A stretch of 64,000 nt of DNA from Leifsonia shinshuensis (lineage in GTDB: Bacteria > Actinomycetota > Actinomycetes > Actinomycetales > Microbacteriaceae): the NCBI RefSeq assembly GCF_031456835.1, contig NZ_JAVDVK010000001.1, positions 2,294,001 through 2,358,000 of the forward strand, written 5' to 3'. The position numbers were made by a program, and so were the translations under genes. Positions 1-7,968 of this stretch are shown here, in pieces. How positions within the stretch are numbered: position 1 is the first letter of the stretch; the number at the start of each line of letters is the position of its first letter. The notes beneath the pieces are model-generated. The model saw nothing but the letters and a program-made list of their open reading frames with translations, did not search any database and had not been told where the DNA came from.

Positions 1-498
1 TGCGATCTGTCCGACCGGGATGCGGTGGCCGAGCTGGCCATGCGCATCCACCTGAAGTTCGGGCACATCGACGGCCTCATCCACCTCGTCGGCGGCTGGC
101 GCGGCGGCGGCGGGATCGCCGGCCAGAGCGACGAGGACTGGGAGTTCCTGGAGCGGGGCTTCCGTACCCTCCGGAACACCACCCGCATCTTCTTCGACGA
201 CCTCGCCGCCTCCCCCGCGGGCCGGCTGGCCATCGTCTCGTCGACCGCCGTCGACAAGCCGTACCCGGGCGGCGCGAACTACGCCGCGGCGAAGGCGGCG
301 GCCGACGCCTGGGTGCGCGCCATCGCGCAGGGCTTCGCCAAGCAGGCACCCCGCTCCGCGGCGACCGTCTTCGTCGTGAAGACCCTGGAGGGCCTCGAGC
401 CACGGCTCGGAGACGAGGTCGTGCGCCTGTGGGAGCAGGACGCGGCGGCGGTCAACGGCCGACGCATCCCCCTCGAGCCTGAAAGGATGGACGGGTGA
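1..498 (+). CDS. Short-chain dehydrogenase/reductase (SDR), 5' end cut off by window
   Basis: The frame is open from base 1, so the gene starts upstream and only about 165 C-terminal residues are visible. They show the SDR catalytic pattern: a serine in 'VSSTA' after the fifth strand, followed by YxxxK in 'NYAAAKAA'. The N-terminal Rossmann GxxxGxG lies outside the window. The substrate cannot be told. The TGA stop overlaps the GTG start of the next gene by 4 bp, so the two are probably translationally coupled. The family call is firm, the specificity unknown. Confidence 0.85.
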   Translation, partial: CDLSDRDAVAELAMRIHLKFGHIDGLIHLVGGWRGGGGIAGQSDEDWEFLERGFRTLRNTTRIFFDDLAASPAGRLAIVSSTAVDKPYPGGANYAAAKAAADAWVRAIAQGFAKQAPRSAATVFVVKTLEGLEPRLGDEVVRLWEQDAAAVNGRRIPLEPERMDG

Positions 499-1568
499 CG
501 CTTCAACTCCACGACCTGACCCTGCGCGGCTTCGCCTCCGACAACTACGCGGGCGTGCATCCCGAGATCCTCGACGCGATCGCCGCCGCCAACAACGGCC
601 ACCAGATCGCCTACGGCGAGGACGTCTACACGGCCCGCCTGCACGAGGTGTTCGCCGACCATTTCGGCGCCGGCGTCGAGGTGTACCCGGTGTTCAACGG
701 CACCGGCGCGAATGTGGTCGGCCTGCAGTCGATGCTCCCCCGCTGGGGCGCCGTCGTCTGCGCCAAGACCGCGCACATCCACACCGACGAGGCGGGAGCG
801 CCCGAGAAGGTCGCCGGCATCAAGCTGCTGCCCGTCGAGACCCCCGACGGCAAGCTGACGCCCGAGCTGATCGACCGGGAGGCTTGGGGATGGGGCGACG
901 AGCACCGTGCACAGCCGCTGGTCGTCTCCATCACGCAGACCACCGAGCTCGGCACCGCCTACACGGTCGACGAGATCCGGGCGATCGCGGACCACGTCCA
1001 CGCCCGCGGCATGAAGCTGCACATGGACGGTTCCCGCATCTCCAACGCCGCGGCGACCCTCGGCCTGCCGCTGCGCGCCTTCACGACCGACGCCGGGGTG
1101 GATGTGCTGAGCTTCGGCGGCACCAAGAACGGCATGCTCTACGGCGAGGCGGTCGTCGTGCTCAACCCGGAGGCCTCCGAGGGCCTGATCTACCTCCGCA
1201 AGCTGAACATGCAGCTCGCCTCCAAGATGCGCTTCATCTCGGCGCAGCTGATCGCCCTGCTCACGGACGACCTCTACCTGCGCTCGGCCTCGCACGCCAA
1301 CGCGATGGCCACCCGCCTCCGCACGGCCCTCGAGGCGGGCATCGCCGACGGCAGCATCCAGGGTGTCGGGTTCAGCCAGAAGACTGAGGCGAACGGCGTC
1401 TTCGCGACGCTGCCGTCCGGCGTCGCCGACCGCCTGCGCCAGCACTTCCGGTTCTACGACTGGGATGCGGCCAACAACGAGGTGCGGTGGATGTGCGCCT
1501 TCGACACCACGGAGGACGACATCGACGCGTTCGTGGCGGCGCTGACGCAGGAGCTGCGGGACGCCTGA
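495..1568 (+). CDS. Threonine aldolase / beta-eliminating lyase family PLP enzyme
   Basis: 357 aa, the usual length for low-specificity L-threonine aldolases (fold-type I PLP enzymes that cleave threonine or allo-threonine to glycine and acetaldehyde). Family landmarks: N-terminal 'FASDNYAGVHPEI' (the SDN substrate loop), 'HMDGSRI' (PLP-binding Asp) and 'SFGGTKNG' carrying the Schiff-base lysine. The GTG start at 495 overlaps the upstream SDR stop (GTGA). Related amino-acid lyases share these motifs, so threonine specificity is an inference. tdh and kbl, another threonine-to-glycine route, lie at 35210-37443 but are not linked to it. Confidence 0.85.
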   Translation: MTLQLHDLTLRGFASDNYAGVHPEILDAIAAANNGHQIAYGEDVYTARLHEVFADHFGAGVEVYPVFNGTGANVVGLQSMLPRWGAVVCAKTAHIHTDEAGAPEKVAGIKLLPVETPDGKLTPELIDREAWGWGDEHRAQPLVVSITQTTELGTAYTVDEIRAIADHVHARGMKLHMDGSRISNAAATLGLPLRAFTTDAGVDVLSFGGTKNGMLYGEAVVVLNPEASEGLIYLRKLNMQLASKMRFISAQLIALLTDDLYLRSASHANAMATRLRTALEAGIADGSIQGVGFSQKTEANGVFATLPSGVADRLRQHFRFYDWDAANNEVRWMCAFDTTEDDIDAFVAALTQELRDA

Positions 1569-1620
1569 ACCGCTTACCCCCCACACTGGGTAGGTATCGG
1601 GGTACAAAAATGTCCTCCAT

Positions 1621-1750
1621 TTGACCTACACAACGCGGACTTTTCGTGTAGTCTCAAAGAGCGCAGGAGGAACCCGAATATCCATCTTGCGTAACCCCGA
1701 ACGTATGCCGGGCCGTAGGAAGAAACCCTAGTCTTCCCACAGCCCGGCAT
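1621..1750. other. Structured non-coding gap between convergent genes; candidate small RNA or bidirectional terminator
   Basis: No gene is evident in the 211-bp gap 1569-1779. CTACAC (1626-1631) and GTGTAG (1646-1651) form an inverted pair. An AGGAGG follows at 1665-1670. A nested hairpin comes next: ATGCCGGGC (1705-1713) pairs with GCCCGGCAT (1742-1750), and inside it GGAAGA (1718-1723) pairs with TCTTCC (1732-1737). There is no T-run after the stem. Both flanking genes end here, so termination is the simplest role; the Shine-Dalgarno-like AGGAGG and the two-part structure leave room for a small RNA. Confidence 0.4.
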
Positions 1751-1779
1751 CGTGGTTTAACGGCGAACGCTCGGGTCCG

Positions 1780-2643
1780 TCAGGCGTCGCCCATCATGAG
1801 GCCCTCGATCGTGTGCTTCTGCGTGATCGGGGTGAGCTCATCCACCACCGGGCACACCAGATGGCGACGGACGCGCTCGGGCAGCGACTCGTAGAAACCG
1901 TGGGTGACCGCCATGTCGTGGTGCTCCGCGTTCCCCGCGCCGGGCGCATCCACACCGAGCACCAGGACCGGGCGTGAGAGGTCGGACGTGTTCTGCGTGC
2001 CGCGGTGCAGCGTGAGCGCCGAGCGCGCGGAGATGTCACCGCGCTGCGGGTACTTGCGCACGGCACGCTCCAGGAACCGGGGGTAGAGCTCCGGCTTCGG
2101 GAACATGTCGTGCTCGAAGCCGACCGGCAGGTCCCACTGGGTGCCGGGCGCGATCTCGAACGGGCCCATGTCCTCGGCGGTGTCGACCGCGGTGAGGTTG
2201 AAGGCGAGCGACGTCAGCCGTCCGGTCTGGATGGTCTCGTCGGGCATCGGGAAGTCGCGGTGCCACGGCTGGTCCTTCGCGCCGGGCCCGGGAACGTCGA
2301 AGCCGAGCTCGACGATCTGGTAGTCCGGCCCGAGCACCGCCTCGCAGACGCCCCGCACCCACGGGTGATCGACCAGCTCCAGCCATCCCCGCATCTGCTC
2401 GGGATGGATCTCGACGTAGTAGCGCTTGGTCCCGCGGCCGACCGCGCCGCCCGGCCGGCCGCGGGCCTCCTCGAAGGCCACCTCGATGTCCTCGCGGAGC
2501 CGGTCGGCCCACTCGGCGGAGAAGGCGCCCTTCTTGCCGACGATCCCGTCGGTGTAGATCGTCTCGACGGCGTTCCGGAGCTCCGGGTCGAGGCCGGAGG
2601 TGTCCGGGAGGGTGGGGGTGACGTGCGGAACCGCGTCGTCCAT
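1780..2643 (-). CDS. Phytanoyl-CoA dioxygenase (PhyH)-family Fe(II)/2-oxoglutarate oxygenase
   Basis: 287 aa. PhyH-type non-haem iron oxygenases use 2-oxoglutarate and O2 to hydroxylate small substrates. The iron triad is visible: HxD in 'QPWHRDFPM' and a distal histidine in 'SALTLHRGTQN'; the following Arg could bind 2-oxoglutarate. The ATG at 2643 is chosen because AGAGGAA precedes it at good spacing; the open frame continues further upstream without support. It starts 14 bp after the GH43 gene and is the last member of the sugar ABC/GH43 operon, so its substrate may be a sugar or aglycone freed by that system. That is inference. Confidence 0.85.
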   Translation of the reverse strand: MDDAVPHVTPTLPDTSGLDPELRNAVETIYTDGIVGKKGAFSAEWADRLREDIEVAFEEARGRPGGAVGRGTKRYYVEIHPEQMRGWLELVDHPWVRGVCEAVLGPDYQIVELGFDVPGPGAKDQPWHRDFPMPDETIQTGRLTSLAFNLTAVDTAEDMGPFEIAPGTQWDLPVGFEHDMFPKPELYPRFLERAVRKYPQRGDISARSALTLHRGTQNTSDLSRPVLVLGVDAPGAGNAEHHDMAVTHGFYESLPERVRRHLVCPVVDELTPITQKHTIEGLMMGDA

Positions 2644-2657
2644 GGTCGTCGTTCCTC

Positions 2658-3602
2658 TCAGGTGGTGGTCTGCGCGAGCCGTCCGTCGCGCGCGTGCTGC
2701 TCGATGCGCAGCGTGCCGAGGTGGAGCTGCCGGGCCGTCGACTCCGCGTTCCACGAGTGGAACGCGATCACGTCACCGCCGTCGGACGCGGTCGTGAGCG
2801 AGTTGTGTCCGGGTCCGCGGAGGCCGCCGCCGCTCTTCAGCAGCGGGGGCTGATCGACGTGGGTCCAGGGGCCGAGGGGATGCGCGGCGACCGCGACCCC
2901 GACGGCATAGCCGGGGCCCGTCCACGCGCCGCCGGAGTACGTCAGCCAGTACCGGTCGTCCCGGTGCAGCACCGCAGGACCCTCGAGGGTGTGCCAGTCG
3001 AAGCGGCGTCCGTGGATGAGCCGGTCGCGCTCGTAGAGCTGCCAGTCGGCGTCCGGGGCGAGCACCGCCGTGGGCGCAGCCGCAAGCGACGTCATGCCCG
3101 CGTCGAGCGGTGCGACGGCCAGGTGGGTTCCCGGGCGCTCGTGGTCGAGCACGTCCCGGGCGAAGAACAGGTACCAGCGGCCGTCGTGGTCGCGGAACGG
3201 ATGCGCGTCGATCGCGAAGAGCTCGCCGGGCGTCAGGTCGACGCCGAGGTCGTGGAACGGCCCGGTCGCGGACTCCGCACGCGCGACGCGGAGGTGGTGA
3301 CCCTCGATGCCGCGCCCGACGGAGTAGTACATCCAGAACGCGCCGTCGGCCTCCGCCACTTCGGGCGCCCAGTAGTCGTCGCCGAAGCGGCCGGGGAGCC
3401 GCTCGAGCACCGGTCCGGCGCTCTCCCAGTGCTCCAGGTCGGGCGAGACGAGCGCCTCGAAGACCCGGTCGCCGTCGCTCTCCGGGTGCGTGCCGTAGGC
3501 GACGTAGCCGCCGTCCGAGAGCCGGAGGACGAACGGGTCGGCGAAGTAGCCGTCCCACACCGGACCCCAGTGCCGCATCACGCGAAGCGACGACCCGCTC
3601 AC
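2658..3602 (-). CDS. Glycoside hydrolase family 43, probably cytoplasmic
   Basis: 314 aa with no signal peptide. It is a single five-bladed GH43-type domain: Asp22 in 'FADPF' near the N-terminus (base), 'WAPEV', the middle-blade 'IDAHPF' (pKa-modulating Asp) and 'LEGPAV' (acid Glu). GH43 enzymes are mostly alpha-L-arabinofuranosidases or beta-xylosidases acting on short oligosaccharides. The GTG at 3602 is chosen because it overlaps the upstream TGA (GTGA) and has GGAG 8 nt before it; an internal ATG at 3578 is the alternative. The position after two permeases suggests it cleaves imported oligosaccharides. Confidence 0.85.
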   Translation of the reverse strand: MSGSSLRVMRHWGPVWDGYFADPFVLRLSDGGYVAYGTHPESDGDRVFEALVSPDLEHWESAGPVLERLPGRFGDDYWAPEVAEADGAFWMYYSVGRGIEGHHLRVARAESATGPFHDLGVDLTPGELFAIDAHPFRDHDGRWYLFFARDVLDHERPGTHLAVAPLDAGMTSLAAAPTAVLAPDADWQLYERDRLIHGRRFDWHTLEGPAVLHRDDRYWLTYSGGAWTGPGYAVGVAVAAHPLGPWTHVDQPPLLKSGGGLRGPGHNSLTTASDGGDVIAFHSWNAESTARQLHLGTLRIEQHARDGRLAQTTT

Positions 3603-4585
3603 GATGCGAGCTCCGGAAGGCCGTTCTTCCACGTCACCGGGACGGCGTGCATCCCCCGGTAGGCGAACGCCTCGTCCCACGAGTGGAACAGCATCCAGTC
3701 CTTGCCCTGGAAGGTCACGAGATCCTCGCCGCCCGGTCCGAGATAACGTCCCTTGGTCCCCGGGGTCGACAGGAGCGGCTGCTTCGACTTCGTGTACGGC
3801 CCGAGCAGGCTCTTCGCGGTGGCCGCTCCGGTCACGTACGAGGAGTTGGCGTAGTCGTTGGCGGAGTAGAGCAGCACGTACTCGTCGCCGTGCCGGACGA
3901 TGACCGGGGCCTCGACGAGCTTGCCCTCCCACGACTCCGTCTGCTTGATCAGCCGGGTGGGCTCGCCGGCGAGGGACGCGCCGTCGGCGGACAGCGGCTG
4001 CGCGGAGATCCACGTGTCGTAGCCGCAGCAGTTGCCGTCGTTCTTCCAGACGAGGTACCGCTGGCCGTCCGCATCCGCCGTCACGCTCGCATCGATCGCT
4101 CCGCCCTCGTCGACCGGGCACACGAGCGGCTTGTCGGCTGTCGACGTGAACGGGCCCTCCGGCTTGTCGGAGAACGCGACGCCGATGCACTGGAACTTGC
4201 TGGCCGCATCCGACGCCGTGAAGTACAGGGCGAAGCGGCCGTCCGCGAGCTCGGCCGGTCCGGGCGCCCACGTCTTGCCGGGCAGGGCCCATGACGGCAG
4301 CTGGGGCAGCGCATCCTGGTCGGAGACCGTCCAGTGCTTCATGTCGGTGCTGGACGCCACCTGCACATTCACGGCGGGGGTGTTCGTCGCATAGGCGTAG
4401 ACCCGGTCGCCGACCACCAGCGCCCCGGGATCGGGGAAGTCACTGTCGATCTGGAACGGGGCGATCGACGACGACGGCTCTCCGCTCGGCGCCGAGCCGG
4501 ACGAGCAGCCCGCGAGCGCGGCGGCGAGGGCGAGCAGGCCCGCCGCCGCCGTCGCCGCTCCGAGCATGCGCCGGCGAGCCGTCAT
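3599..4585 (-). CDS. Secreted lipoprotein, GH43-like five-bladed propeller
   Basis: 328 aa. A lipoprotein signal ('ALAGC', lipid-anchored Cys27) is followed by a Ser/Gly/Pro linker and a GH43/GH117-like domain: 'SDFPDPGALV' with the N-terminal Asp, 'TWAPGPAEL', 'DEGGAIDASV' and 'KLVEAPVIV' with a candidate acid Glu. It probably trims plant or microbial glycan at the cell surface ahead of the transporter. It overlaps the upstream permease stop by 4 bp (ATGA) and the downstream GH43 start. The two GH43 proteins differ in length and linker, so they look like a surface/cytoplasm pair rather than a recent duplication. Confidence 0.82.
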   Translation of the reverse strand: MTARRRMLGAATAAAGLLALAAALAGCSSGSAPSGEPSSSIAPFQIDSDFPDPGALVVGDRVYAYATNTPAVNVQVASSTDMKHWTVSDQDALPQLPSWALPGKTWAPGPAELADGRFALYFTASDAASKFQCIGVAFSDKPEGPFTSTADKPLVCPVDEGGAIDASVTADADGQRYLVWKNDGNCCGYDTWISAQPLSADGASLAGEPTRLIKQTESWEGKLVEAPVIVRHGDEYVLLYSANDYANSSYVTGAATAKSLLGPYTKSKQPLLSTPGTKGRYLGPGGEDLVTFQGKDWMLFHSWDEAFAYRGMHAVPVTWKNGLPELAS

Positions 4586-5478
4586 CCCTTGACCCCGCTG
4601 GTGGCGACGCTCTCCACGATCTGCTTCTGCGCGAAGAAGAAGAGGATGAGCACCGGCACCGAGGCGATCACCGCGCCGGCCATCACGATGGCGTAGTGGG
4701 TGGAGTACGCCCCCTGGAGCTGCGACAGACCCGGCTGCAGCGTGAGGTTCTCCGGGCTGAGGAGCACGTAGACCGGCCACAGGAAGTCGTTCCAGTTCGC
4801 CAGGAAGCTGAGCACGGCGAGCGTGGCGAGCGCCGGGCGGGCCAGCGGGAGGACGATCTGCAGGAAGATGCGGAAGTCGCCCGCACCGTCGATGCGCGCC
4901 GCCTCCTCGATCTCCGCCGGGAGCCCGACGAAGAACTGGCGGAGGAAGAACACACCGAACGCGCTGGCGGCCCCGGGGATGGTGATGGCCCAGATGGTGT
5001 CGAGCCAGCCGAGGTTCTGCACGATCAGGTAGTTCGGGATCAGGAAGATCACCGGCGGCACGAGCAGGGTCGAGATGATCAGCCCGAACACGATCTTCTT
5101 GCCCCAGAACTCCAGGCGGGCGAGGGCGTACGCCGCCATCGACGCTGTGACGAGGATGATGACCGTCTGCAGCGCCGCAGCGGCGAGGCTGTTCAGGAAC
5201 CAGCGGAACACCGGCTGCTGCCCGCTCGCCAGCGTCGCGTATGCGTCCGTCGAGAAGGGGTTCGGGATGGCCGAGTACGGGTTGCGGATGGCGTCGCCGT
5301 CGGTCTTGAACGAGGTGATCAGGATCCACACCAGCGGCAGGATGACGATGAGCGCCAGCACGATCAGGGCGGCGTACAGAACGCTCTTGCGAAGGTTCGC
5401 CTGCGGTGTCGCCTTACGATGCGCGCGGATGGTCCGCGCGGCAGGCTCGGTCTTCTCGGGAACGGTCGTCGTCGTCAT
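4582..5478 (-). CDS. Carbohydrate ABC transporter permease, MalG type
   Basis: 298 aa, six predicted membrane spans after a roughly 30-residue cytoplasmic N-terminus. The EAA loop that docks the ATPase is 'EEAARIDGAGDFRIFLQIVLP'-like, and the C-terminus ends in 'ESVATSGVKG', typical of MalG-family permeases. It starts with an ATG overlapping the upstream permease stop (ATGA). No ATPase gene is in the operon; in actinobacteria a shared MsiK-type ATPase encoded elsewhere usually energises such CUT1 systems. Confidence 0.93.
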   Translation of the reverse strand: MTTTTVPEKTEPAARTIRAHRKATPQANLRKSVLYAALIVLALIVILPLVWILITSFKTDGDAIRNPYSAIPNPFSTDAYATLASGQQPVFRWFLNSLAAAALQTVIILVTASMAAYALARLEFWGKKIVFGLIISTLLVPPVIFLIPNYLIVQNLGWLDTIWAITIPGAASAFGVFFLRQFFVGLPAEIEEAARIDGAGDFRIFLQIVLPLARPALATLAVLSFLANWNDFLWPVYVLLSPENLTLQPGLSQLQGAYSTHYAIVMAGAVIASVPVLILFFFAQKQIVESVATSGVKG

Positions 5479-6458
5479 GAGGCGCTCTTCTCTACCCGCT
5501 CCCGCTGGAGACGGAAGTTGATGATGCTGATGATCGCGAGGAAGGCGAAGAGCACGTAGCTCATCGCGGAGGCTGCGGCCATGTTGTTCTGGGAGAGGCC
5601 CTGGTCGGCGATGTACATGATCGCCGAACGGGTCGTATTCCCCGGAGCGCCCTTGGTGATCAGGAACGACTGGCCGAACATGTTGGCGCTCGCGAGGATC
5701 GTGATGGTCACGACGAAGGTCATGACCGGCCGGAGGCCCGGGAGCGTCACGCTGATGAACCGCCGCCAGGCGCCGGCGCCGTCGAGCGCGGCCGCCTCGT
5801 AGAGATCGGCGCTGATTCCCTTGAGACCGGCCAGGATGATCACGGTGTTGAAGCCCATCGTCCACCACACGGTCACGCCGACGAGCGTGAACCAGGCCCA
5901 TGGCACGTCGACCGTCCAGGGCAGGTTGTCGGGGAGCCCGATCATGCCGAGAAGGTGGTTGACGATTCCGGACTGCGTGTCGAGGAGGTACTTCCAAATC
6001 ACGCCGATGACGGCGACGCCGAGGACGTAGGGCGCGAAGAAGACGCCGCGGAAGAAGGATCCGGCCCGGATCTTCTGATTCAGCAGCACGGCGATCAGCA
6101 GCGGGACGATCAGCAGCAGCGGGACGCTGCCGAGCGTGAAGATCCCCGTCGCGACCATCGACTGCCAGAAGTCGCCCGAGGTGGCCGAGCCCGGGGTGAA
6201 GAGGTCGATGTAGTTCTTGAGACCGACGAACGACTGGTCGGTGCGGAACGGGCTCCAGTTCGTCAGGCTGACCCAGAGGCCGAAGACGGCGGGCACCAGC
6301 ACGAAGACGATGAACAGGATGAGGAACGGCGCCAGGAACAGATAGGCGACCGCCGTACGGCGCGGGGCGCCGGGCCGTTTCGCGGAGGAGCGGCCGGAAC
6401 GGAGCGGGCGTGGCGCCCCGGTCTCCCGGGGCGCCACGATCGGAGCGGTGTCAGTCAC
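5475..6458 (-). CDS. Carbohydrate ABC transporter permease, MalF type
   Basis: 327 aa. A basic N-terminal tail is followed by six membrane spans, with the EAA loop 'YEAAALDGAGAWRRFISVTLP' near residue 225. It pairs with the MalG-type permease directly downstream (4-bp overlap) to form the membrane channel of a CUT1 importer. The GTG start at 6458 lies inside the end of the binding-protein gene (8-bp overlap, GTGACTGA), which argues for translational coupling. The substrate is set by the binding protein and is unknown. Confidence 0.93.
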   Translation of the reverse strand: MTDTAPIVAPRETGAPRPLRSGRSSAKRPGAPRRTAVAYLFLAPFLILFIVFVLVPAVFGLWVSLTNWSPFRTDQSFVGLKNYIDLFTPGSATSGDFWQSMVATGIFTLGSVPLLLIVPLLIAVLLNQKIRAGSFFRGVFFAPYVLGVAVIGVIWKYLLDTQSGIVNHLLGMIGLPDNLPWTVDVPWAWFTLVGVTVWWTMGFNTVIILAGLKGISADLYEAAALDGAGAWRRFISVTLPGLRPVMTFVVTITILASANMFGQSFLITKGAPGNTTRSAIMYIADQGLSQNNMAAASAMSYVLFAFLAIISIINFRLQRERVEKSAS

Positions 6459-7764
6459 CGTACTTCTCTTTGTTCTGCTTCAGCAGGGCGTTGGCCTTCT
6501 CGACTGCGTCGTCCAGCGCCTGCTTGGGGTCCTTCTTGCCGGTGATGGCCTCGTTCACGCCGAGACGGACGGTGTCCATCACCTGCGAGATGCCGGGGGC
6601 CGAGGTCTCGTAGTGCGCGTACTTCAGTTCGTCGAGGAACGGCTTCAGGTTCGGGTAGGTCTCCACCAGCTTCGGGTCGTTGCGAACCGAGTTCTTGGCG
6701 GGCAGCTCACCCGTCTGCGGCCAGTCGGCCGAGTGGTCGTTCATCCACTTGACGAACGTCGCGGCGGCTGCGGTCTTGTTCTTGTCCTGACCCTTGTTGT
6801 TCATGAACATCCAGTGGGTCGAAGACGACCAGACGGCCTTCTCGTCACCGATCTGCGGAACGGCGACCGCCTGCCAGTTGAGCTTTCCGAAGCCCGTGTT
6901 GGTCGTCTGCCAGACGCCGTTCCAGTTGAACGCGTTCTTTCCGGCGATCAGGGCGTTGATGTTGCCGTCCTGCGGGACGTCGGCCGGGCTGTACCCGTTC
7001 TTGATGAGGTCCGTCATCCAGGTGAGCGCCTTTACGCCCGCCTCGGAGTTGAACGCGGCCTTGGTGACGTCCTTGTCGAACAGGTCCCCGCCGAACTGCC
7101 ACAGCAGCGACTGGAACTCGAACTGTCCGGTGAAGACGTAGCCGTCGACCCACTCGCCCTGGACACCGGCGGCCTTGAGCTTCTCGAGAGCGGCGGTATA
7201 GGAGGCCTTGTCGGTCGGCAGCGTGTTCGCGTCGACGCCGGCGGACTGCAGGACGTCCTTGTTGACGTACAGACCGAGCGGAGTGACGCTCCACGGCACC
7301 GCGTACTGAGCGTTGTTGTACTGGCCGGCGTCGAGCAGCCCCTCCGGGAAGTCGCTGGCCTTGTAGCCGAGGGACTTCACGATGCTGTCGGCCTTGAGCA
7401 CGAGGCCCTGGGCCGCGTAGGTCGCGATGTCGTCGCCGTGGCCGACCGCGACGTCCGGGCCCTTGCCGGCCTTGACCGCGAGCGGCATCTTGCGGGCGAT
7501 GTCCGCCCACTCCATCGGGACGTCCTTCACCACGATGTTCTTGTGCTCGGAGTTGAACTTGTCGACGAGCTTCGGAACGAGCACGGGGGCTGCGCCACCG
7601 GTCCATCCGTTCCAGAAGCTGATGGTGACCTTCGGTCCGGTGTAGTCGCCGGAGGAGACTTCGGCTCCTCCTGACCCGGAGCTGCTTCCGCAGGCCGTCA
7701 GCGCGAGCCCGAGGCCCGCGGTGACCGCGACGGCGATCGCGCGTGCGGCGAATCGCTTCTTCAT
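6451..7764 (-). CDS. Extracellular sugar-binding lipoprotein of ABC importer
   Basis: 437 aa. A lipoprotein signal with 'LTACGS' (Cys25) precedes a family-1 solute-binding fold: 'ISFWNGWTGG', then 'AFNWNGVWQTTN' and 'SSTHWMFMNN', typical of CUT1 carbohydrate receptors. The ATG at 7764 is preferred over upstream in-frame starts because GGGAGA precedes it at proper spacing and it begins exactly at the signal peptide 'MKKRFAARA'. It is first gene of the six-gene operon running to 1780. Co-encoded GH43 enzymes and the nearby GH2 suggest a pentose- or galactose-containing oligosaccharide. Confidence 0.93.
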   Translation of the reverse strand: MKKRFAARAIAVAVTAGLGLALTACGSSSGSGGAEVSSGDYTGPKVTISFWNGWTGGAAPVLVPKLVDKFNSEHKNIVVKDVPMEWADIARKMPLAVKAGKGPDVAVGHGDDIATYAAQGLVLKADSIVKSLGYKASDFPEGLLDAGQYNNAQYAVPWSVTPLGLYVNKDVLQSAGVDANTLPTDKASYTAALEKLKAAGVQGEWVDGYVFTGQFEFQSLLWQFGGDLFDKDVTKAAFNSEAGVKALTWMTDLIKNGYSPADVPQDGNINALIAGKNAFNWNGVWQTTNTGFGKLNWQAVAVPQIGDEKAVWSSSTHWMFMNNKGQDKNKTAAAATFVKWMNDHSADWPQTGELPAKNSVRNDPKLVETYPNLKPFLDELKYAHYETSAPGISQVMDTVRLGVNEAITGKKDPKQALDDAVEKANALLKQNKEKYGD

Positions 7765-7862
7765 GTGATCTCTCCCTTGAGTGAGCCGCTCACGCGGGGG
7801 CCCCGCCGGGGCGGGAACGTGATCGGTTGGTGCTGGAGCCGAGACACCCGGCATGTTCCGTG

Positions 7863-7891
7863 AATTTACAGCGCTGGACATCCGGTGTCAA
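7863..7891 (-). promoter_or_regulatory. Promoter of ABC/GH43 operon with LacI-type operator in its spacer
   Basis: Read on the minus strand: -35 TTGACA (7891-7886), a 17-bp spacer, and -10 TAAATT (7868-7863). The perfect 8-bp palindrome CAGCGCTG (7869-7876) fills the spacer next to the -10 box; with flanks the site reads TTTACAGCGCTGGACA on the plus strand. The same 12-mer stands before the GH2 gene at 9006. A LacI protein bound here would block RNA polymerase directly. Confidence 0.85.
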
Positions 7892-7898
7892 CCAGGCG

Positions 7899-7927
7899 TG
7901 ACCGGTATGCGCGCCGCGCTGTAGAGT
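7899..7927 (+). promoter_or_regulatory. Putative promoter of the lacI-type gene
   Basis: TGACCG (7899-7904), 17-bp spacer, TAGAGT (7922-7927), about 40 bp before the ATG, which has AGAGG upstream of it. A degraded operator-like CTACAGCGC (read on the minus strand) overlaps this -10 box, consistent with weak autoregulation. Confidence 0.55.
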
Positions 7928-7968
7928 GACCCCGCGGGAAACCGCATCATGACGCGAGAGGATGCGCG

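Noticed and set aside
1621..1654. Promoter TTGACC (1621) with TAGTCT (1649) in the convergent gap
   Set aside because: Spacing is 22 bp, outside the functional range, and no gene follows; kept only as part of the candidate structured region.
1678..1731. Peptide starting at ATA 1678, 7 nt after AGGAGG
   Set aside because: ATA starts are very rare; the in-frame TTG at 1687 is 16 nt from the AGGAGG. Too weak to call a gene.
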